Source: Rubrivivax sp. (GTDB taxonomy: Bacteria; Pseudomonadota; Gammaproteobacteria; Burkholderiales; Burkholderiaceae_C). From it: DNA of 35,146 bases. Each line of letters starts with the position of its first letter. The stretch's first letter is position 1. Where the stretch lies: contig JAEUPB010000002.1 of NCBI GenBank assembly GCA_016789955.1, forward strand, positions 1 to 35,146, in the 5' to 3' direction. The notes beneath the pieces were generated by a model, which ran no database searches, was not told where the DNA came from, and saw only the letters and a program-made list of their open reading frames with translations. A program made the position numbers and the translations under genes. Below are positions 33,347-35,146 of this stretch, piece by piece.

Positions 33347-34249
33347 ATGGCCCTGCGCTCGCTGCACGACCTGCCGGCCCCGGCCAAGCTCAACGCCTTC
33401 CTCCGCCTGGCCGGGCGCCGCGACGACGGCTACCACCTGCTGCAGTCGGCCTTCGTGCTGATCGACTGGGCCGACGTGCTGCACATCGAGTGCCGGCACG
33501 ACGGCCGGCTCGCCCGCCACGACCTCGGCCCCGCGCTGCCCGACGACGACCTGTGCCTGCGCGCCGCACGCGCGCTGCAGCAGGCCAGCGGCACGACATT
33601 GGGCGCCGACCTGCACGTGGACAAGCGCGTGCCCTGGGGTGCGGGCATGGGCGGCGGCAGTTCCGATGCCGCCACGGTGCTGCTGGCGCTCAACAGGCTG
33701 TGGCGCCTGCACTGGCCGCGCGATCGGCTGCTGGCGCTGGCGCTGGCGCTGGGCGCCGACGTGCCGTTCTTCGTCGGCGGGCACAACGCGTGGGTCGAGG
33801 GCATCGGCGAGCGGCTGTCGCCCCTGGCCTGGCCGGCCACCGACTACGCCGTCGTGAAGCCGCCGGTGTCGCTGCCCACGCGCGACGTCTTCGTGCATCC
33901 GGCCACGCGGGCGGTCGTCGATCAGGCGAGCACTGCTATACTCGCGGGCTCTCTCGCAGAGGCGCAGCAGGTGCAGGATCTGGCGTCGGGCTGGGGTCGA
34001 AACGACCTGCAGCCGGCCGCCGAAGAACTGGCACCCGAGGTGGCGCAAGCCGCCCGCTGGCTCGAGGCCCGTTTCGGCAACAGCCGCATGACAGGCTCCG
34101 GCAGCGCGGTCTACGCGAGGGTCGGTGCGTCCAACTCGCCTGAGGCGACAAGGCCGGATGCGGGTTTCGAGAGGGACCTGCCTGCCGGCTGGGTGGGGCG
34201 GTCGTGCCGCAGTCTGCCCATCCACCCGCTCGCGGGCTGGGCCGACTGA
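33347..34249 (+). CDS. ispE: 4-diphosphocytidyl-2-C-methyl-D-erythritol kinase
   Basis: A 300-residue GHMP kinase of the MEP isoprenoid pathway. It shows PAPAKLNAFLRLAGRRDDGYHLLQS at the N-terminus, the ATP-binding PWGAGMGGGSSDAA (about 96-109), LGADVPFFVGGHNAWVEGIGE, GWGRNDLQPAA and MTGSGSAVYARV near the end. The C-terminus LPAGWVGRSCRSLPIHPLAGW fits proteobacterial IspE. It lies nine bases after lolB and 44 before tRNA-Gln. An extended -10-like element sits in its coding sequence at 33934-33942. Confidence 0.97.
   Translation: MALRSLHDLPAPAKLNAFLRLAGRRDDGYHLLQSAFVLIDWADVLHIECRHDGRLARHDLGPALPDDDLCLRAARALQQASGTTLGADLHVDKRVPWGAGMGGGSSDAATVLLALNRLWRLHWPRDRLLALALALGADVPFFVGGHNAWVEGIGERLSPLAWPATDYAVVKPPVSLPTRDVFVHPATRAVVDQASTAILAGSLAEAQQVQDLASGWGRNDLQPAAEELAPEVAQAARWLEARFGNSRMTGSGSAVYARVGASNSPEATRPDAGFERDLPAGWVGRSCRSLPIHPLAGWAD
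33934..33942 (+). promoter_or_regulatory. extended -10-like element inside ispE
   Basis: TGCTATACT has the TGn extension and a five-of-six -10 hexamer, rare in this GC-rich sequence. No good -35 box is seen. It could drive tRNA-Gln and prs, 350 and 490 bases downstream, since the ispE-tRNA gap has no -10-like hexamer. Confidence 0.4.
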
Positions 34250-34265
34250 GACGCCGAGTTCGAGG

Positions 34266-34286
34266 GCGGTGGCCGTAGGCCGCTGT
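34266..34286 (+). other. hairpin just before tRNA-Gln
   Basis: A 9-base-pair stem (34266-34274 with 34278-34286, three G-U pairs, loop GTA) lies eight bases upstream of the mature tRNA. It could help separate or process the ispE-tRNA transcript. There is no T-run. Confidence 0.3.
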
Positions 34287-34293
34287 CCTGTGT

Positions 34294-34370
34294 AGGGGAG
34301 TCGCCAAGTTGGTCAAGGCATCGGATTTTGATTCCGACATGCGAGGGTTCGAGTCCTTCCTCCCCTGCCA
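34294..34370 (+). tRNA. tRNA-Gln (anticodon UUG)
   Basis: A 77-base tRNA: acceptor AGGGGAG pairs with CTCCCCT, D-stem GCC, anticodon stem TCGGA/TCCGA with loop TTTTGAT (anticodon TTG), T arm GAGGG-TTCGAGT-CCTTC, discriminator G and an encoded CCA. It reads CAA, and CAG by wobble. The ispE-tRNA-Gln-prs order is one I recall from other betaproteobacteria. Confidence 0.97.
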
Positions 34371-34429
34371 AACCCACCACACCTGAAGCTGCAGCGTAGC
34401 CGGCCCCGGATCACCGACGAGGAACGCCC

Positions 34430-35146
34430 GTGCTGTTCAACACCGTGCTCTTCACCGGCAATGCCAACCCGCAGCTCGCGCGCGACATCTCCTCGCAGCT
34501 CGGCGTCGAACTCGGGGCGATCCACGTCGGCCGCTTCTCCGACGGCGAAGTCACCGTCGAGGTCAAGCAGAACGTGCGTGCCCGCGATGTCTTCGTGGTG
34601 CAGTCCACCTGCGCACCGACCAACGACAACCTGATGGAGCTGTTCATCATGGTCGATGCGTTGAAGCGCGCGAGCGCGCGGCGCATCACCGCGGTGATCC
34701 CGTACTTCGGCTACGCGCGGCAGGACCGCCGCCCGCGCTCCACCCGCGTGCCGATCAGCGCCAAGGTCGTCGCCAACATGCTGCAGACGGTCGGCGTCGA
34801 GCGCGTGCTGACGATGGACCTGCACGCCGACCAGATCCAGGGCTTCTTCGACATCCCGGTCGACAACATCTACGCCAGCCCCGTGCTGCTGGCCGACCTG
34901 AAGAACAAGAACTACCAGGATCTGGTGGTGGTGTCGCCCGACGTCGGCGGCGTGGTGCGCGCGCGCGCGCTGGCCAAGCAGCTCGGCTGCGACCTGGCGA
35001 TCATCGACAAGCGCCGGCCGACCGCCAACGTGTCCGAGGTGATGCACGTCATCGGCGAGATCGAGGGCCGCAACTGCGTGATCATGGACGACATGATCGA
35101 CACCGCCGGCACGCTCGTGAAGGCGGCCGAGGTGCTGAAGGAGCGC
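34430..35146 (+). CDS. prs: ribose-phosphate pyrophosphokinase, N-terminal 239 residues (runs off the window)
   Basis: Makes PRPP from ribose-5-phosphate and ATP for nucleotide, His and Trp synthesis. The GTG start at 34430 gives [20 protein letters not shown], preceded by GAGGAA. Visible motifs are [25 protein letters not shown], the catalytic flexible loop region around [31 protein letters not shown], and the PRPP-binding loop [12 protein letters not shown] at about 221-232. About 75 more residues are expected outside the window. It follows tRNA-Gln by 59 bases. Confidence 0.97.
   Translation, partial: MLFNTVLFTGNANPQLARDISSQLGVELGAIHVGRFSDGEVTVEVKQNVRARDVFVVQSTCAPTNDNLMELFIMVDALKRASARRITAVIPYFGYARQDRRPRSTRVPISAKVVANMLQTVGVERVLTMDLHADQIQGFFDIPVDNIYASPVLLADLKNKNYQDLVVVSPDVGGVVRARALAKQLGCDLAIIDKRRPTANVSEVMHVIGEIEGRNCVIMDDMIDTAGTLVKAAEVLKER

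Noticed and set aside
1-35146. Mobile elements, prophage genes, CRISPR arrays, toxin-antitoxin pairs
   Set aside because: No transposase, integrase, phage protein or regularly spaced repeat was found; gene content and base composition look like core chromosome throughout.

Overview
The window looks like a chromosomal segment of a high-GC betaproteobacterium of the order Burkholderiales, probably near Rubrivivax, Leptothrix, Methylibium or Azohydromonas. This rests on remembered gene order (fmdB-DUF502-aspS; hrcA/nadK-recN; mutM-dynamin-mutY; TPR-lolB-ispE-tRNA-Gln-prs) and on an EpsL-type exopolysaccharide protein; no database was searched. There are 28 protein genes and two tRNA genes. The longest stretch without a called gene is about 220 bases around the tRNA-CAU gene, and no insertion sequence, phage gene or CRISPR array was seen.

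Layout. 1-5802 (minus): ubiJ and ubiB (ubiquinone), an SSS-family symporter, fmdB, a DUF502 membrane protein and the start of aspS. 5919-14644 (plus): an exopolysaccharide block with a priming glycosyl-phosphate transferase, an EpsL-like outer-membrane protein, galE, manC and rfbBDAC. It makes UDP-galactose, GDP-mannose and dTDP-rhamnose, but no glycosyltransferase, flippase or polymerase is present here. 14654-16113 (minus): a DUF72 protein and a glutathione S-transferase. 16190-20497 (plus): a class I PHA synthase followed 12 bases later by an MgtA-type P-ATPase. 20516-23432 (minus): a PaaK-like adenylate-forming enzyme, a 66-residue unknown protein with a LexA-like box upstream, a CAU tRNA and hrcA. 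23494-26964 (plus): nadK, recN, rapZ. 26971-30971 (minus): mutY, a dynamin-like GTPase and mutM. 31014-35146 (plus): a TPR protein, lolB, ispE, tRNA-Gln and the start of prs.

Three signals stand out beyond ordinary annotation. First, a near-perfect SOS (LexA) box at 22214-22229 lies 40 bases before the 66-residue gene, which may head a short operon with the PaaK-like enzyme; this is the best candidate for something undescribed. Second, at least six genes (ubiJ, gst, phaC, hrcA, nadK, mutM) have a -10-like hexamer ending only 6-7 bases before the start codon and no Shine-Dalgarno sequence, which suggests leaderless transcripts. Third, the 142 bases between manC and rfbB in the sugar operon can form several long, mutually exclusive hairpins.
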